Assembly: GCA_019055375.1 (NCBI GenBank)
Contig: JAHQIW010007131.1
Location: 496,001-560,000, forward strand
Direction of reading: 5' to 3'
From: Parelaphostrongylus tenuis
Taxonomy: Eukaryota; Nematoda; Chromadorea; Rhabditida; Metastrongylidae
DNA length: 64,000 nucleotides
Below are positions 46,001 through 61,000 of the stretch, piece by piece. Position numbers and translations under genes: made by a program. Each line of letters begins with the position of its first letter. The first letter of the stretch is position 1. A model generated the notes under the pieces. It was given only the letters and a program-made list of their open reading frames with translations. It had not been told where the DNA came from and searched no databases.

Positions 46001-49000
46001 CAAGCGAACAGGCGTCTTAAATTCTGATTCTCATTTGATTAACCCGCAGCGCACCTGTCATTATATACCCTCCTCGTTAGAGCTACTAGAACCTTTTCTA
46101 ACATACCACAGTCTATTGGAAATGACTCGAAACTGAATGAAAAAAAAACTAAATAAATCAATGCTGCGAAGGCAATATTGGGATAGCACAATATTTCATG
46201 ACGTGTCGAGTACAAGAAAAGTAACTTATACGTGGTACAGAGACTTCAGATGTAGGCAAATTGGGGCAACAAATTCAACAAAAGTCTTGGATTTTGTCAT
46301 CTATTCATAATTGAAAAATATATTTTGAATGACTTTTTCTCATTTAGTGCGTTTGGATCGTTTATATAACGAGGTGCACTTTATATGAGGAGAAGTCCGC
46401 CAGAGAATTTAACACATTGATAGTTTTTCGACGAGTATTTATAGTTTCAAGATGGAAAGTGTAGAACCAATAGCGTTTATAATAATCTAAACAGGTATTG
46501 AATATTCTTACGGCGGCTCTGATGATCACATCCTCGTCTCGAATCAACTTCACTGCTGTTCTAAATGTACTCATACCTCTGTTACTCGATCCGAAAAGAC
46601 GGGTAAGGTGAGTTAATTAGATTACATTGATTGACAGTCACACAACTCCAGACCGATGGTAAGGCAATACCAAATTCGCGCGAATAGAAAGGATTGCTTA
46701 ACCCATCTCTTTGAGAACAAAATCTTTGTGGCGAATGTTCGATTCCTTCTGCTGCTGTATCCCATTGGAATTCAAAGAACATCAACTACGCCATCCAGTT
46801 TCCATAGACAGGCGAACTTCAAAAGTAGTTTTCTGCCGCAGGAATGTCATATGAACCGGAGCAAGCCTATCCTTTAGCCAGAGCAGTTTTCTCCGCTTCA
46901 TAGTTTCGCAGCAACCAAAACTAACTTGAAACTTGAATCATGATGGTTCACGACGGAGAGGACATTTTGAGCCACTGAACATTGAAAGAGGTCACATTTT
47001 ATTAGGTCATTGTGCACTGCGTCGTACACGAAGTCAATGGTTCAATTTCGCGCTCATGACTCACAAGCCAGCCGTGCCACCGCGGTTGGTAACTTGGTAC
47101 CAGACTGCTCTCAGACTTGTTTGGGAGGATAAGCAGCACTCACTCGGTTCAGCGAGAGGCCACCGCAAGTCATTGCAAAGGCCAGATATGCGTTCAATCA
47201 CTTCAAACAAAGTTAAAATTTGAAGACGAATGCATGGCGCATCCCTTAGGTATTGATCAACGCCGAGAGCTTTATCCTTTTCTTATTGCGAAGCAGCCAC
47301 AATAACTCATGGTCTAATTAAGCTTGCCACAAGCGATTCTAGGAGATAGTTGAAAAAGAAGTGGAAGCTTATTTGCTCATTAAGCTCGCAAAGTATTTTT
47401 AGTATCAAAACTGGTCCCTTTACTGCTTCACGTCTCATGTTGGCAACATGTACTTTCAGAAATCGAAGTAGAATATACAAATCAGAATCCTTTCCAGAAA
47501 GTAGAACAAGCTGGGAATTGTGGTACTTCCATTTAGAGCTAACCTAATATTAAATCCTTTAATGAGATCCTAGAGAATCACTCGTAACTTTATAGCTTAA
47601 AATCTGTAAAATAAAGACCAAATCAAAAGGGCACAGTACGGGAAATATGATGCGCTTTATGACCGGCAAGCGACCATAGTCTGCTGAACAATTCAAGTGG
47701 GACAGGGGCGGAGGTGGATTTAACTAGGGTCACTTTAAGATATCCAATGGATCACGCCATTGCTGATGGAAAAGATATTATGGAGTTTCAGGCTAGCCGC
47801 TTTTGAACAGCTTTCTGTGGTTGGTTATATGATGAATGGAAAGATAGACACACTTTTGAAGATGGTCAAGGATGCCGAAGGCCGCCATTCCGCCCGTGGA
47901 CTCAGTAATGCTGTTATGGTATGCTGAAGATTTTTGTCAGTAATACGGAAACATCCTGAGTGGCATTTGAAGAAAATTAATCTTTCACTTGAGGAAACTA
48001 TCAGAAAAATCCCTTATAAAACAAGGTTGCTTTTTGATGTAGTAAAAATAATACCTTCAATTTTGAAAATGTGAATAAAATGGCAAACAAATGTGACACT
48101 TTTGTGGAAACTATTCCAAGTCCAGTTAGGACTAAAATTTATATTCACCTTTGTTTCTAATATTACATTATAATAAGCACTGATTTGAATCAAATGATGA
48201 ACAATAGACAGCTGTTTTTCGAAGACTTCGTTATGGATCGCTTCAGTTTCAATTATTCATTTGTCTAATAATCAGGCTCGCCTTCGTCGGCAAACGCTAC
48301 CTCGTATCCGATATGACGGTTTGATTGACTACTCCACACCGCCAGTCAATGACTCCTTCGGAGTGCCGGAATCAGAATTGGGAGAAGCAGACAACCTCGA
48401 TCTAAAGTGGATTCTCTATGCGGGTGAAAATGATACTGGTGGCAGGTATCTTTTTCAACTTGAAGATTTGCATTTTGAGGAGTGAATTTGGATAAAAAAG
48501 AAACGGATTAAGAATAAAGGAACAAAAAACCAAAAACAAATTTATTCTATATGAGAAACTCTCGGGTTGCAAAACTTTCTCTTTTCTTCAGATTTGCAAC
48601 ACATTTTTGCTCCTATTACGTAGAACTTTTATTTTTTTCAATCATGTCTTCAAGGCTTTTTGCCATATGGGATTTCGATAAGAGCATTTCAGACCAATTT
48701 CGCCGCTGAGCATAGTAGCAGGGGTGACGAGAGGATATCTTGCTTATAAATCTCATAAGACTCCAGCAATGGTCAACGGAAAGGTTTGTTCAACACTTTC
48801 TATCAGTCAGGGACAAGATATTATGAAGAGCACTTTTATTCAATGATCAGCCTGATAAAATTGTTTTAACTATAATCAGAGATAACCTGCAAATGTAAGG
48901 GCATATTAATGAAAGTAAATTGATTAATGTCTTGTAATGGGAGGCATATAAGTGCATTGGATAGTAGTGATATACTGTAGCGACAAAATAAGGTTCGGCC

Positions 49001-52000
49001 GTTCCCCAATGCTCGCGCGCAATTCCACTTGGTGACATCTTAATTTGGCCCAAAGATGCGAAGAATTCACTGGATCAGTATTTGACAATAATCATAAAGA
49101 AGACGACATCTTCAAGTAGCACACGAAACAACACGCGATGTTTTCGAAGAGATTTGCCGACAACGAATGCGAGGAATCGACCGAATTCTAGAAGTGCTGG
49201 GTTCGACTCAGTGTAGATGATGATAGGTCGTGTAAAAAAGTTGGTAATTGTTGCTTACTTGAATAGCTGCAATGCTCGTCTTTACAAAATGTCTTTTGAG
49301 TCGCAGCATATTTTTCATTCATTTCATTCCTTTGTGAGGTGGTTGTCTGAATTGGTTTTGAGCACAATGAGGCCTTTAATAACCATTACTTAGTTCAATA
49401 ATGTTGCCTACACAGCCCGCAACCTTCCGTAGTTGGCGCGTAAAACCAGGCTTAATTTTATGCAGGGTGACTCATCAGCCATTCAAACACTGAAAGCAGA
49501 TAGAATGCTCAGTCAAGAGACCACAGTAAATAAAATTCAAAAAAAATAAAAGCTTAAAGGATGGTATACATGTCAGAATTGCAGGAACGACTTTGTCCTA
49601 TCGTTCTCAGGGTATACTCGGTATGTACGATGCTAGTTATTATGTATTATTGCGGTCTATAAAGCAGCCACATTTCTGTCATCATTTGGAAGCCCATGAT
49701 GACTTTGACACAGCACTTTCCATATATTACATTTATTCATAACTAATGTCCTAAGTCTTTCCACTTTTCGCCAATCTGAGAATTGGAAAAAATATGTTCA
49801 GGACGATGCGAGTTGCGCATTACCACTGGATCGATCAAAGTCTGATATTCAATTTGTACAGAAGCAAGTCGATAATGGTATGATGTTATTTTCTACATTT
49901 TTGTAATGACTAACACTTTTGTTGCAAATGATTTGTAAATCTGCTATCGTTATTATAAACTACAGGAAAAAGAAGAGGTTAATAAAAAAATTTGAGTAGA
50001 AGGATCTTATTGGAACGAGAATACGTAGTACAATGATTCGCTGCCGGTCAAAATCGTTTCTTCCAGAAATGAGTGTGCTGTGGACTTTAGGCACTCTATT
50101 ATCCCTTCTCACAGAGCTTGATTTTCACTGTGCGGATCCCAGTACTTCTATCATTCAATCGCTTTTTTCATCTTCTTATTGAACGTAGTAGAATACTGGT
50201 TGAGCTCGTCTCTTCGTAATCTCAAGGATAGCCTGATTGTGATGTACCATATGGGTGTTCTTTGTTGACAACCGGAGTGCTGGGGGTGGGCAGCTACAGA
50301 CATAGACGTATAAATCTCTTTTTGACCAAGCTGCGTCCAGATTGCCACGAGTCAAAATAAAGTCATTGAATCGCTGGGAGAAAAAACTTGGTGCGTTGTT
50401 GGGAACTCGAAGATCTCATCTGTTTAATTAGATTAACCAACGAATAGAGCAAATTATCAGGCGACAGGCGACACACCTTCAGTATGCCTCTCGAACGTCA
50501 ACATAGCAATCCATATATTTTGTCTATAACAAGCAGCAACTACTAGCTCACCCTTGAGTAAATTGCAGGCTTGCTAGATATAAGTGTGAACTGGCAGATA
50601 TGAATACGCGAGCAGCATCTGCTACACTCTTTTTTTCATCTCCATCATTTTTCAGTTATTCTTACAAATTTCTTTATCGTGCTCTACGTTGATAACAGAC
50701 TCGGTCAGCTAAATCTTTCTTGATCACTCGGTCTTTTCCATGACAAGGATGACTGTTGTACCAATTCTAGCCATCCACAAACTTTAGGTTGGATCTAGGC
50801 ATAGCTACATCGAAATTTTCGTATAGCGTTTAGTATCAAAAAAACCTTGAAGAGAAATCTGTTGTGATACAGCTGAACCGAAATTACTCCCGTCGATTCT
50901 AAAGCAAACTAAAACATTTGTCAATATTTTAACTCTCCTGGAACCCTTAGACTTACTTCTATAGAGAATTTTTATTTCATTTATGTGAACACTATATAAA
51001 TGTGACAAGACTGAACTGTTGAAAGTGTTCCAACTTTTTCAGATCGGAAGAATCTGTATCCAAGGGCTTTGTTAGCTTGTTGTTCTAATTCTCAAGATTT
51101 GAAAGTTCCTAGATTCCGAACATTCTCAGGTGATAATAATTCAAGTGATTATTCTCTTTCTAATGGAATCCATTGTTCCATGATACAGTACGGTAAATTG
51201 TTGCTGCTCTCCATGTCTCTGAAGCAAATTTTTAACGTAACGGTAGCTACATATAAGGAAACAAGTCTTCAGCTCCGACTTCTATTGACCTTCGCAAGAA
51301 AGATCAATAATTCGGCTTAATTATTCAGCTCAAAACAAGGGTTTTCAAAAACGCATGTAGCGCAGTGCTTAAAGGAGCTCTGCGTCGCACACGAGGTCAA
51401 TGGTTCGATCTCGCGCCCATGGCTCACCAAGCCATCCATCCCTCCGGGGTCGGTAAATTGGTACCAAACATGTCTCAGACTTGTCTGGGAGGATAACCAG
51501 CACTGACTCGATTCAGCGGGAGGCCAGCGCGAGTAATTGTAAAGGCCAAATATGCATTCAGTCACCTCAAACGAAATTAGAAATTGAAGACGAATGCATG
51601 GCTCATCCCCCAGGGATTGATCAGCTCGCGAGAGCTCTATCCTTTTCATCTTTTTGACGAGGTTTTCTCAGATCTTCAATATGGCTAAGGTTTCGACGGT
51701 TTCCCCTTTGTAAGAGCCAAGGTGATCTGAGCCGTTTGTAATAAGTAGATGGGTGTTCTTCTTCCAGTGTTAGTCTTCGTAACTGTGCATACGAGACGAA
51801 TCGACTGGAGTAGATAAATGCACGAATTTCGCTGTTCAGGGTTATCTTTTCATCATATATAGGAGTTCAGCTAAGAGTTGAAATGATCTGACATCAGGAT
51901 AGCGAGCGGTCCTTAAGCCGCTGTTGACCGATATTCTCTTCTCCTCTGCCTACCATCCATCCCACAGCAGTACGATTAGTTATAGCTCTCATGTAGGAGA

Positions 52001-55000
52001 GCAGGTAGATAATCAACATTTCTAAAGGATTTTCAGAAATTTCGTGCTAGGTCACGAGCAAAGTAGAAAACTTCTTTTCAGTTAGTTGTTTTCTGCTTCC
52101 TTTCTTCCATATTCTTTACTTTTGCTCCTCTCTATTCTTTTACTCTTACTTTCTTTCAGTTCTGTTTACCTTTGACTCTCCTCCTCTTTTATCCCTACTA
52201 CAATTTTTCTGATTTCTTTTTTCAATCTATTCATTCTAGTGCTTACTTTAGTGCTTTAAAAGCAGCAGTCATTTTTTGTGAGTGATTAGTCAGGCAAGAA
52301 AGAACGCCTACATTTGAGGTGTAGTGGTGCTGAACATTTTCTACCTCATGAGGGGCACGATTAATTGATGCTTAGTGAAACGCAGTGGTACTCAGTAATT
52401 TATAAGTAATTTCGAGTCAATCGAGGACACGGTTCAAAAACTATTATGGCATCGTAAATGTATATATATGGACATCATTGAATTTAACCACTGATAAAAC
52501 TAAAATATGCCCCCTGAGGTCCTACTTCACTTCATAGCTTTTTATAATTCCACTTGTAGAAACATCTGACTTGGATTCCCCATTGGGCACCGCTATGCTC
52601 GTTTGTAAGGTTACACTCTTTGCATGTCTTCCTGATAAAGCTCTGTTTCTTGAGGAAAAGGAAGAGGTCGTTAAATACACGCTCTGATCCTCAATGCCAC
52701 CTTTGATAATGATGATTATTCCATAATTTGACTTGAGTATAGAAAATGAGCTAAGACTTTTCAATGCTCGTCGAGTTGACCACTCTGAACTATAGCAGCC
52801 TGAACGTCGTGGTGGTTTTCACATTATGCAACACTCTTTTATTGCCTGGGCAAGACTAGAGAACCCATGAGTCCGAGTAATCATGATCTTTACCCTAGTG
52901 AGTAGCCATAGTAACCGATGAACAACAATGCACTGGAATGGAAAAAAGGACCGCACATTCCATCAGCATCACTACTCGTCAGTAACATGAACGCCTCAAC
53001 AACGTTCATTTGTACTTTGTGATTACCCATCTTTATGACGGTATTTCTCGAATGTTTCCATATCACTTACATTTTTGTCAAAGTTCTTTAGGCCTTTTGA
53101 ACTCAGCAAACTTTCGTGATTTCAGTCTTATCAACAAGTGAGACGTTGCGCAGTCATTTCTTCGTAGCCTTTCCTACATGCCTTTGATGTTTTCTGATGC
53201 TGGCTTTCCACGAACAAACTTTTGATGGAGCCCATCGTTCCCAGTGCGTACCTGGTCAAAGTCAACCCATTCTATCCGCTTCGAACCAACCTAGATTTCT
53301 ACTGAGTACTCTTTATAAATAACAATCAGTGCCTCTACATCTCTAAAGACAGAGAAGGCCTTTCATTCCATTAAAATAAATTTTTGCTTTTGCTATACTC
53401 ACATATCATGCTCCTCGCTTTTTGTCAAGGCCCGTTTCCTTCGATTATGTCGCTTTCGGTATTCAAAAGTCAAAATTTTGAGTGAAGAAGCTACATTCAC
53501 TCAGTTGTAGAATGATGGTTGTTCCGAATGAATACGACGCTATTGCGGACGGCTGTCATGCTCTAGATGCTAAGACCTCTATGAATTTCGGTTTTTGCAA
53601 ATCTTTGAAGAATTCTGTTTTTTTTTAGTGAATAAATTTGTGTTGCGCACTCTATAGAACGATCGAACAAGTCCTGTCTATCAATTCTCAAGTAGAAAAT
53701 TATTAATGGTTTTCATTAAGGCTATTATTGTCGCTATTAGTTGACCACACTAGAGTTCTCTTCTCTGATTGGCAAATTTGTTATTTCATTTCTTTTACGA
53801 ATTCACTCATTTCCACGTACTCTCTTTGTCCTTCTGAACTCCGTCCTCATTCACTTCGTTATTATTGATTTGTTAGTCGGTTGCCGTTCCCAGCTCCCCA
53901 CAAGTTCACCATTCCAGTTTTTCGTAATGAAGTAACAATGGGTTCAGCAGTGACTCGTGTTAGGTCGGCTGAAGTCCGACCTATGCGGCCACCCATCGCA
54001 TTTGAATCGAGTCGCAACAGAAGCAGCTTTGATTCTCATCCCAGGGAAGTATATCGCAGTGAGTATGATTAGCTTGCATCTATAACTTAATTGAAAGCAA
54101 GGCATGCAGAACGGTGAAATAAATCAATAGAGTAGAAGAAGGAAGTCTCTCTTGAGTGAAAGATCCCGTGTACATGACTGAAAACGTTTTGACTCATCGT
54201 GATAGTCTTCACAAGCTCGAGAGCTACAGAGAGAAATTATGACATTGTGTATCTATTTTGCCACCTTATTCACTTATTTATATTTGCTCAGATCTTTAAT
54301 AATTCCATCGACAAATTAACTGAATCGTAATGGCCACCGAAATCTTACAATCATTTCAATAGTACTTTAGTACCGATACATTGAATATAGCTCTGAGACT
54401 GGACAGCGCCAAACGTTTTATCCTTCTATTTTCTATCTGAAACATGTGTCTGAACATCCTTTGTTCATTAAGCATTCGCTATAAACTAATTGCTTGCTGG
54501 TTGTTCATTGTCTGAAGATTTTTTATTTACTTTGTCAACCGAAGGGCAATTAAGACGACAAACTTTGGTCTTCTGAACAATCATCACTCTCAGAATATCG
54601 TTAATTATATGCCATTTTTTCGCTACTAATTCAGACTAAAGGTGATTCTACGAACGCGCTTCTTCTTGTTTATCGCCTTTCATGCAAACCTTAGCCACAA
54701 ATATCACCCACAATAATAATCTTACATTACAGATTCAGTTTACAACCAAAAAATTTTCTCATAAAATATTCAGTCACGAAGATTCATTGTTTATGCTATT
54801 ACTTTAGTTGTGAACACTATCTAAAGGTGTTCAGTCGGTATACAAGCTAACCTTCATTTTTGTCACAAGTAAACTCACCATCGACTTGCCGACCCGTAAT
54901 GAGAATCCGCATTCTCGAATTTTCCAAATCAAAGAGTCATTTTCAGCTGGTAGAGTTCTGAATCCAAAATGGAACTGATTTTGCTACATTATTCAGCACA

Positions 55001-58000
55001 AACCACAATTGCTCTATAATTTTATAGCCCATCTTCAATCATTGATAATCGTCCACACCTTCAAAGGTTACTTCTCTTGTGGTAATTTCCTGATTGGCGC
55101 GATTTTCTTTCAACGACAAAGTAGACTTAAAATTGCCCTCTAGGGTAGCTAACCGCCATATGCATATAAGGTATGTCAATGACGAAAATTCGCGAACCTC
55201 TGAAGCAGCTATTCATTCATTCCATATACGATGATGTGATATCCTTTCTCTGTTACTCTGTGCTTACGGCTTATATCACAGTTGTTGTTTCCTACATTTT
55301 TGCTACCACTAACACTATGAAACTGTCCTGTCTTCCATAACGAAAATAATTGCTGCCGTAAGTTTCGTTGATGGCCATAAGGTGCTTACGTGTAATGCTG
55401 GGCAATGCTACTTCAGATACCCTACCCATCTACATGGGATTCTCTTTGATTACTCTCCTCCTGATCATTCCATCTTCTATGTACTTCGTAATCCTCATCA
55501 ATGTATAGTTTATAAAAGCCTAAGCTTCGTCTGTACGCAATCTTAATATATAATAGAACCTATTGCTTTGTTATATCATCTTCATATAGCTACGAAAGTG
55601 CTCATCCGTTGTTATCTACTTTGTATGAGAGAGCTGAGTGAGTTCGCGTATTGCCAAAACAACATTTTCGCTGTATGTGGTGAGTGTTAAAGTAAATCTA
55701 GTAAGTGTGAGTAACTGAACAAAACCACCATAATATGTTAAGTACTACACTAATTATCTACTGTATGTAATTAGTAAGTATATGTAGTTAGGAATTTATG
55801 AATAGATGCATTTTCACCAGCTTGGATTGAAGCTGGATCGTGGATAACGTTGTTGTGGGTTTGGAAGAGATTTCACGACTGATCTGAGAAAAGAAAAAAA
55901 TGCGTACAGTACGGTTGACTTGCGAGATTACTTCTCGTCTTGCTGACATTTTTACCTTGATGACTTGCTGGTTTTAAAGATTCCATATTTCTTACTAGCT
56001 ACTCTCATATATCACTTGTCTAATGATTACCTTGATGCCGCTTGTTTTGTATTTTCAGACGTCCAGAAGTCCGGTTTGAGGTAGTTTTTCTTGTCGGAAT
56101 ACTTCCAGAAAACCCTGAATGAAGAATTAGTTATATAAAAATAACACTACGTATCTAGGAACGCTCAGTCATATACAAAACTTGAAAAAACGTCCCCTTT
56201 TTCACTTTCCTCAAAAAGTCTTGACACAATTTATTTCTCGCGCGCCATGACATTGCCAAATGAAGTATAAAAACCTCGAATCAATCTTAAAAAAGCGTTT
56301 ATGTGTTCGATAATATGAGAGGTTTTACTTGAGCAGTTCATTTGTGGGCATTGAGTCATAAAGGTTCTGAGATAGCTTTGAAGCAGTGGTGCCGCTAAGA
56401 TTGTAAAACTCGAAAAGGAATTTTCCATCAACGTTTAAATTACTAAGTCAGCGCAGCGACTCGGTGAATTCTTTATAATAATCTGCACGCACTCATTTAG
56501 CAACCACGAATCCGATTCAAAGCGTAAGCTCATGGAGTACACCAAATCAAAATCACAGTTCTCCATCCGAAGCTAGATGTGAGTATTTTATTCCTACTTT
56601 ACCGTCATTTACCCATTTCGCTCTCGCTTTCTCTTCCTTTCGTTTCTCGAAGAAAGATAATATACTGTTGAAAGCAAACAGAGTATGACTAGGAGGAAAG
56701 AGGAAAATTAATCTCATCTCAGTTTAGACAGATTTTACGAATTCCTTGAAAATCTGATTTTTCTTCTGCGTAGAGAAAAGTGAAGTGGAAATCGCATCAA
56801 ACAGTCTCATATGATCGTTTCACATCGCTGCTTTTGTTACATATAATCTTGTTTCATGCACTTTTCGTTGACGGAACTTATTCCAGTGTTCTGATATGGA
56901 ATTCAAATTCACTTCTCTGAAGAAAATTTTGATAAGGAAAGTCACTTTATTTAGTAATGAGGCTTCTTTGAACCCCAGTCTCATTTATTTATATGGAAGG
57001 CATCCACTGCTTGCCCAGCAAACGGTTGCATATCATTGATCATAAAGCTGTCTATGTTGCTGATTAATTTATTTCTCTAAAAAATAGAAATTGAATCAGC
57101 AAAGATATGGAAAGAGGAAGAGATCATAGGAGAACCCAGTAGACTCAAGGAGCTTTCAGAGTATTGTCCACTTATAACTATGAAAATTGAAATAGCAGAT
57201 TGGACCATTAGTTCATTACTAAGTGACACTTATTGATGAGCGTCACCTACGAAACACATCGCCAACGTTGGTAATGATGCTCGCTGGTTGCTACCAATGC
57301 GGGTGCAACGGTCGCTGTGGCGTTAAGAATCTAGATGGAAAAAGATGGGAAATTCAGAATCTCATATTCATGCAGAAATGAAATTTACGTTGTTGGCAAG
57401 AACTCAAAAGTTATTTTGGCCTCGTTAATGTTGAGTAAGCTGTGCTATGTGATATTGTTGGTGTACTGGAGTTCAAAAGAAAAATTGTTCAAATGACAAG
57501 ATCAACATAATTTTCCAAGAAAAAAATTATGCGGGACTTTCTTCTATTAGGATGACCTTTCTCACCTTCAGATAAGACCAAATGGTATAAAACTATAGAC
57601 AGGTAATTGGCAAGAATTTGGAAAAAAATTACAATTCGACAGTGATAGTGGTTGTCTTAACTCAAACCGTGTACTTGAGAAGCCGTAGAGTTTTTTTTGC
57701 TAACAAAGAGTGTTCCCTACTATACAATTTGAATTGATATGCAGCATATAGGCTATTTTTTTTTCAAATCATTTTATCAGATCGCCGATTATTTTGTTTT
57801 CTAGCCGTTTCGGCAGTTGTACGTCGCATTCAACAACGTCAAACAGAAGTGAGCTTGCTTCAGAAGGATGATGTAAGTCAATTTTCGAGTCATTCGTTGA
57901 GACTTTGTGGTGTTCTGTTGCGTCCATTACTGAAAAATTTCTTCTTAAGTAAATTGGTATCTTTAGCTCGAATATGTTAATTTAATAAATTTTACGATGA

Positions 58001-61000
58001 CGAAAATTCAGGCCACTTCTGACGTATCGAATAACGAAGCGTCAAGTGAGGAAATAAAGAGGATTGAGCCCAATAATAATCACCTACCACCCACTTCTAA
58101 TCACCTTCATTCATTGCTTACAAGTCCTCCGTCAAATCTGACCAAGGTCTGACGTTTTACTTCCTGTTCTCCTGAAAAATATGACTTTGTTTTTCGCCAT
58201 TGCGACTCATACTTTCTACTGATTTTCTACCTAAAAAGACTTGTAGTACGGCGCGGTGTCGTAAAGTCGTAATCTTATTTTTTGAGGTTTTTTTGTTCGA
58301 AAAAGTTATTTTTTAGCAATCTCTTTTCTAGAGTTTTACTTCAGTGGAAAGTATCAGAGCCCTGTTTTTCTGTCTTTTTAAGACATTTTTGACTGTAGTT
58401 CCTAATGCACAATCTATCATGTGGTGTTTTAATAATGTATTCTATCAAGTTATGAGCCAAAAATATATTTGAATCACAATTCTGCATCTCCGCGGATTTT
58501 GTTGTTTTTCAGGCGAAAAGCGAGAATAACCTCAGTGAAGAACTGGAGAACAACCCACCAATTAATTTCGATGATGTACCCATAAAACCAGCAAAAGGAG
58601 GCCAATTCTTCGATGGTATGTACAATTATTCTTTTTTTTTTAGATCTGTCTTTTCCCAAATTACCAATTTCCTAATACAAAACTTCTGAATTAATCTTGT
58701 GCTTATTTTTGCTCCATTCTAGTGATGATTATTTTTTCTGTCTTTGAAGTCTTTGAAGTACTACCACCCACTCATTTACAAAGTGATGAAAAACCGTTGT
58801 TGAGTGCTGCTTATCTAGGATAGCGCTTAGCCTACAAACTAATCAGATTCTTTAACATATCTCTCCAGCGTCCACCCGATCCTCTAAACGTTCTTCCTTT
58901 TCTGCTTTTCATCAGATTCCAGTTTATATTAAACCTTTTTTCACGAATAGAACCGACCATTGTTTGCGAGGCTGCGTTCGCCGCGATGCTCGTTGCCTCA
59001 CTAATGCGAATACGATCCTCAGATAGTCAATGAAGTAACTTCGTCGTAGCATAACAACTCATAGCTGTTGGTCAGCTCTTTAGATCCCACTGAACTCAGT
59101 AGCTCATGTCTCTACAGGGTACTTGTAAGTACGCAGTGGTTACAGGTACTTTGCAACACACATGTGGTCGCTGATCCCATGCAACATTCCAGCCTCACAA
59201 AACCTTTCATCTAGCCTATATCGGCAATTGATTCTAGATTTGCCTAGGAGATTGGCAGCACTAATTAAGTAGGACACTGCCAGCTACTTTGAAGGGCAGA
59301 TATGCATACATTCAATCATCGCTAACCATACTTAGTGATGTCGAATGCGTAACGCATCGCTCAAAGATCAATTGTTGTTGAAATCTCCATTCCTTAAACG
59401 TCATGTCTATCGTAGACTCAGATTTTCTTTAAGATTTAGCTAAAAAGTGCAACTACTCTTAAGCATAATGTCATGTTAATGCGAATATAAGTATTGTATC
59501 ACGTATCTATAGTAAGCATATTCAATTAAATATGCGCTGTTGGAGAAAAGAGACATTGATTTCGATAAACAAACGGAGAAAAAACTGTGGGCAGTTAGTG
59601 TTTGCTAGCGAAACAAATGCAAAGTACTAGTCACCTTAGATTGTTCTCACTGGGATCGGAGAGCACAAATCAGAAATGAGTGCTCTCCGTTGAATTTAGC
59701 TTTGCGCATTCGAATGGAATGAGTATTGGTCGGTCACCCAATTCAATCTATTCAACATCTGTTAGATTTAGATCCTTTTTTTAGAGTAGATAGTTTTACG
59801 AGCACATTGGTCATAATAGATGCAAGACTGGACCCAAATGACTGTTTTGTGTCCTAAATAGACCTGTGAATGAACGAATTTCCTCAAACAAAATCTCCTC
59901 AACGGAATGACTTACCAACTTCATGAAAGGCAATCGAAAGTGGACCGTTGCCTGGCACTACCACGTTTCATCGAATGCCTCATTTCTTAATGTTTTCATC
60001 GCATATACTACCGCTTATTCATGCCAACCGAAGTTCAAAATCCACAGATCCATGGCTCAGCAAACAAAAGGTCGCCCGCACATTTAGTGAGGATTTCATT
60101 CGGCAATAATTGTCTTATAGTAAAAAAAAATGATCATATGGGCTTTCAATGGAGAAATTTTGAGAGAGATCAATTATCGCATACTTTTTCTCTTTCAATC
60201 GCATATTACACTTATTGAAGTACTTCGATGACGAGTATTCGGATGTTGTGAAGGGTCCCACAACTTCATTGCCTTTGGTATCCTGAAATCATCATGCATT
60301 TGGGAGTTCGACGCCCTGTGTAGCCTTGGCCGCGATTTATGAATCTGCTAGTTCAATCATTTACTATTATTATCCATTAATGAAGACGGCACCATTGTTA
60401 TTCCTCCAATTTATTCGCAATGATAAGAAGTTCAACGGCTTTTTTCCTTCTTCAAAAACTTGCAATTTCGAAACGTATGCAATCTGGTCAGCCAAATACT
60501 TTCACTCGATATCTTCTTGGTAATTCAATCCTTGTAGAACTTGACTTTTTTCTTACACATAGTTGCACTAAGATGTTCTTAAGCCAACAACACTGGTAGT
60601 TATTGGCGTTTCTCGGTAGATAAGAGACTTTTTGCTTTATACCTCGGACCGTTTTAGGACAAAAAAAATTTCTGTTCAGACCTTGCATTTTCACTAGTCC
60701 CGAAGGACCGAGAGCAGTGTCACTCCATGTTACAAAAGCTGTGTCACACTTGAAATCCTGATTTCGATTTTGATATAAACTCAAACAACATTTACAGTTT
60801 AGTTCACAATTTTATATGCGTGAGATTCTCCTTTTGTACATGCTTTTTTGGAAGAGTGTACATTCAAATTGCTCAACCAGCTACTCATGCACAAGGAGCG
60901 GAACTGGCACAGTGAAAGTAATTCTTCCGCTCTCTAAGAAAAATTTCATTTTGCAAAGGAAGCAAGGACTGATTCTTAGGGCAACGACCTTGATTCGATT

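Noticed and set aside
38800..48423. CLASP as identity for the TOG gene
   Set aside because: Both families have TOG arrays. The order TOG1-TOG2 followed by the RRQTLPRIRYDG-type basic box fits TOGARAM better. CLASP is kept as an alternative only.
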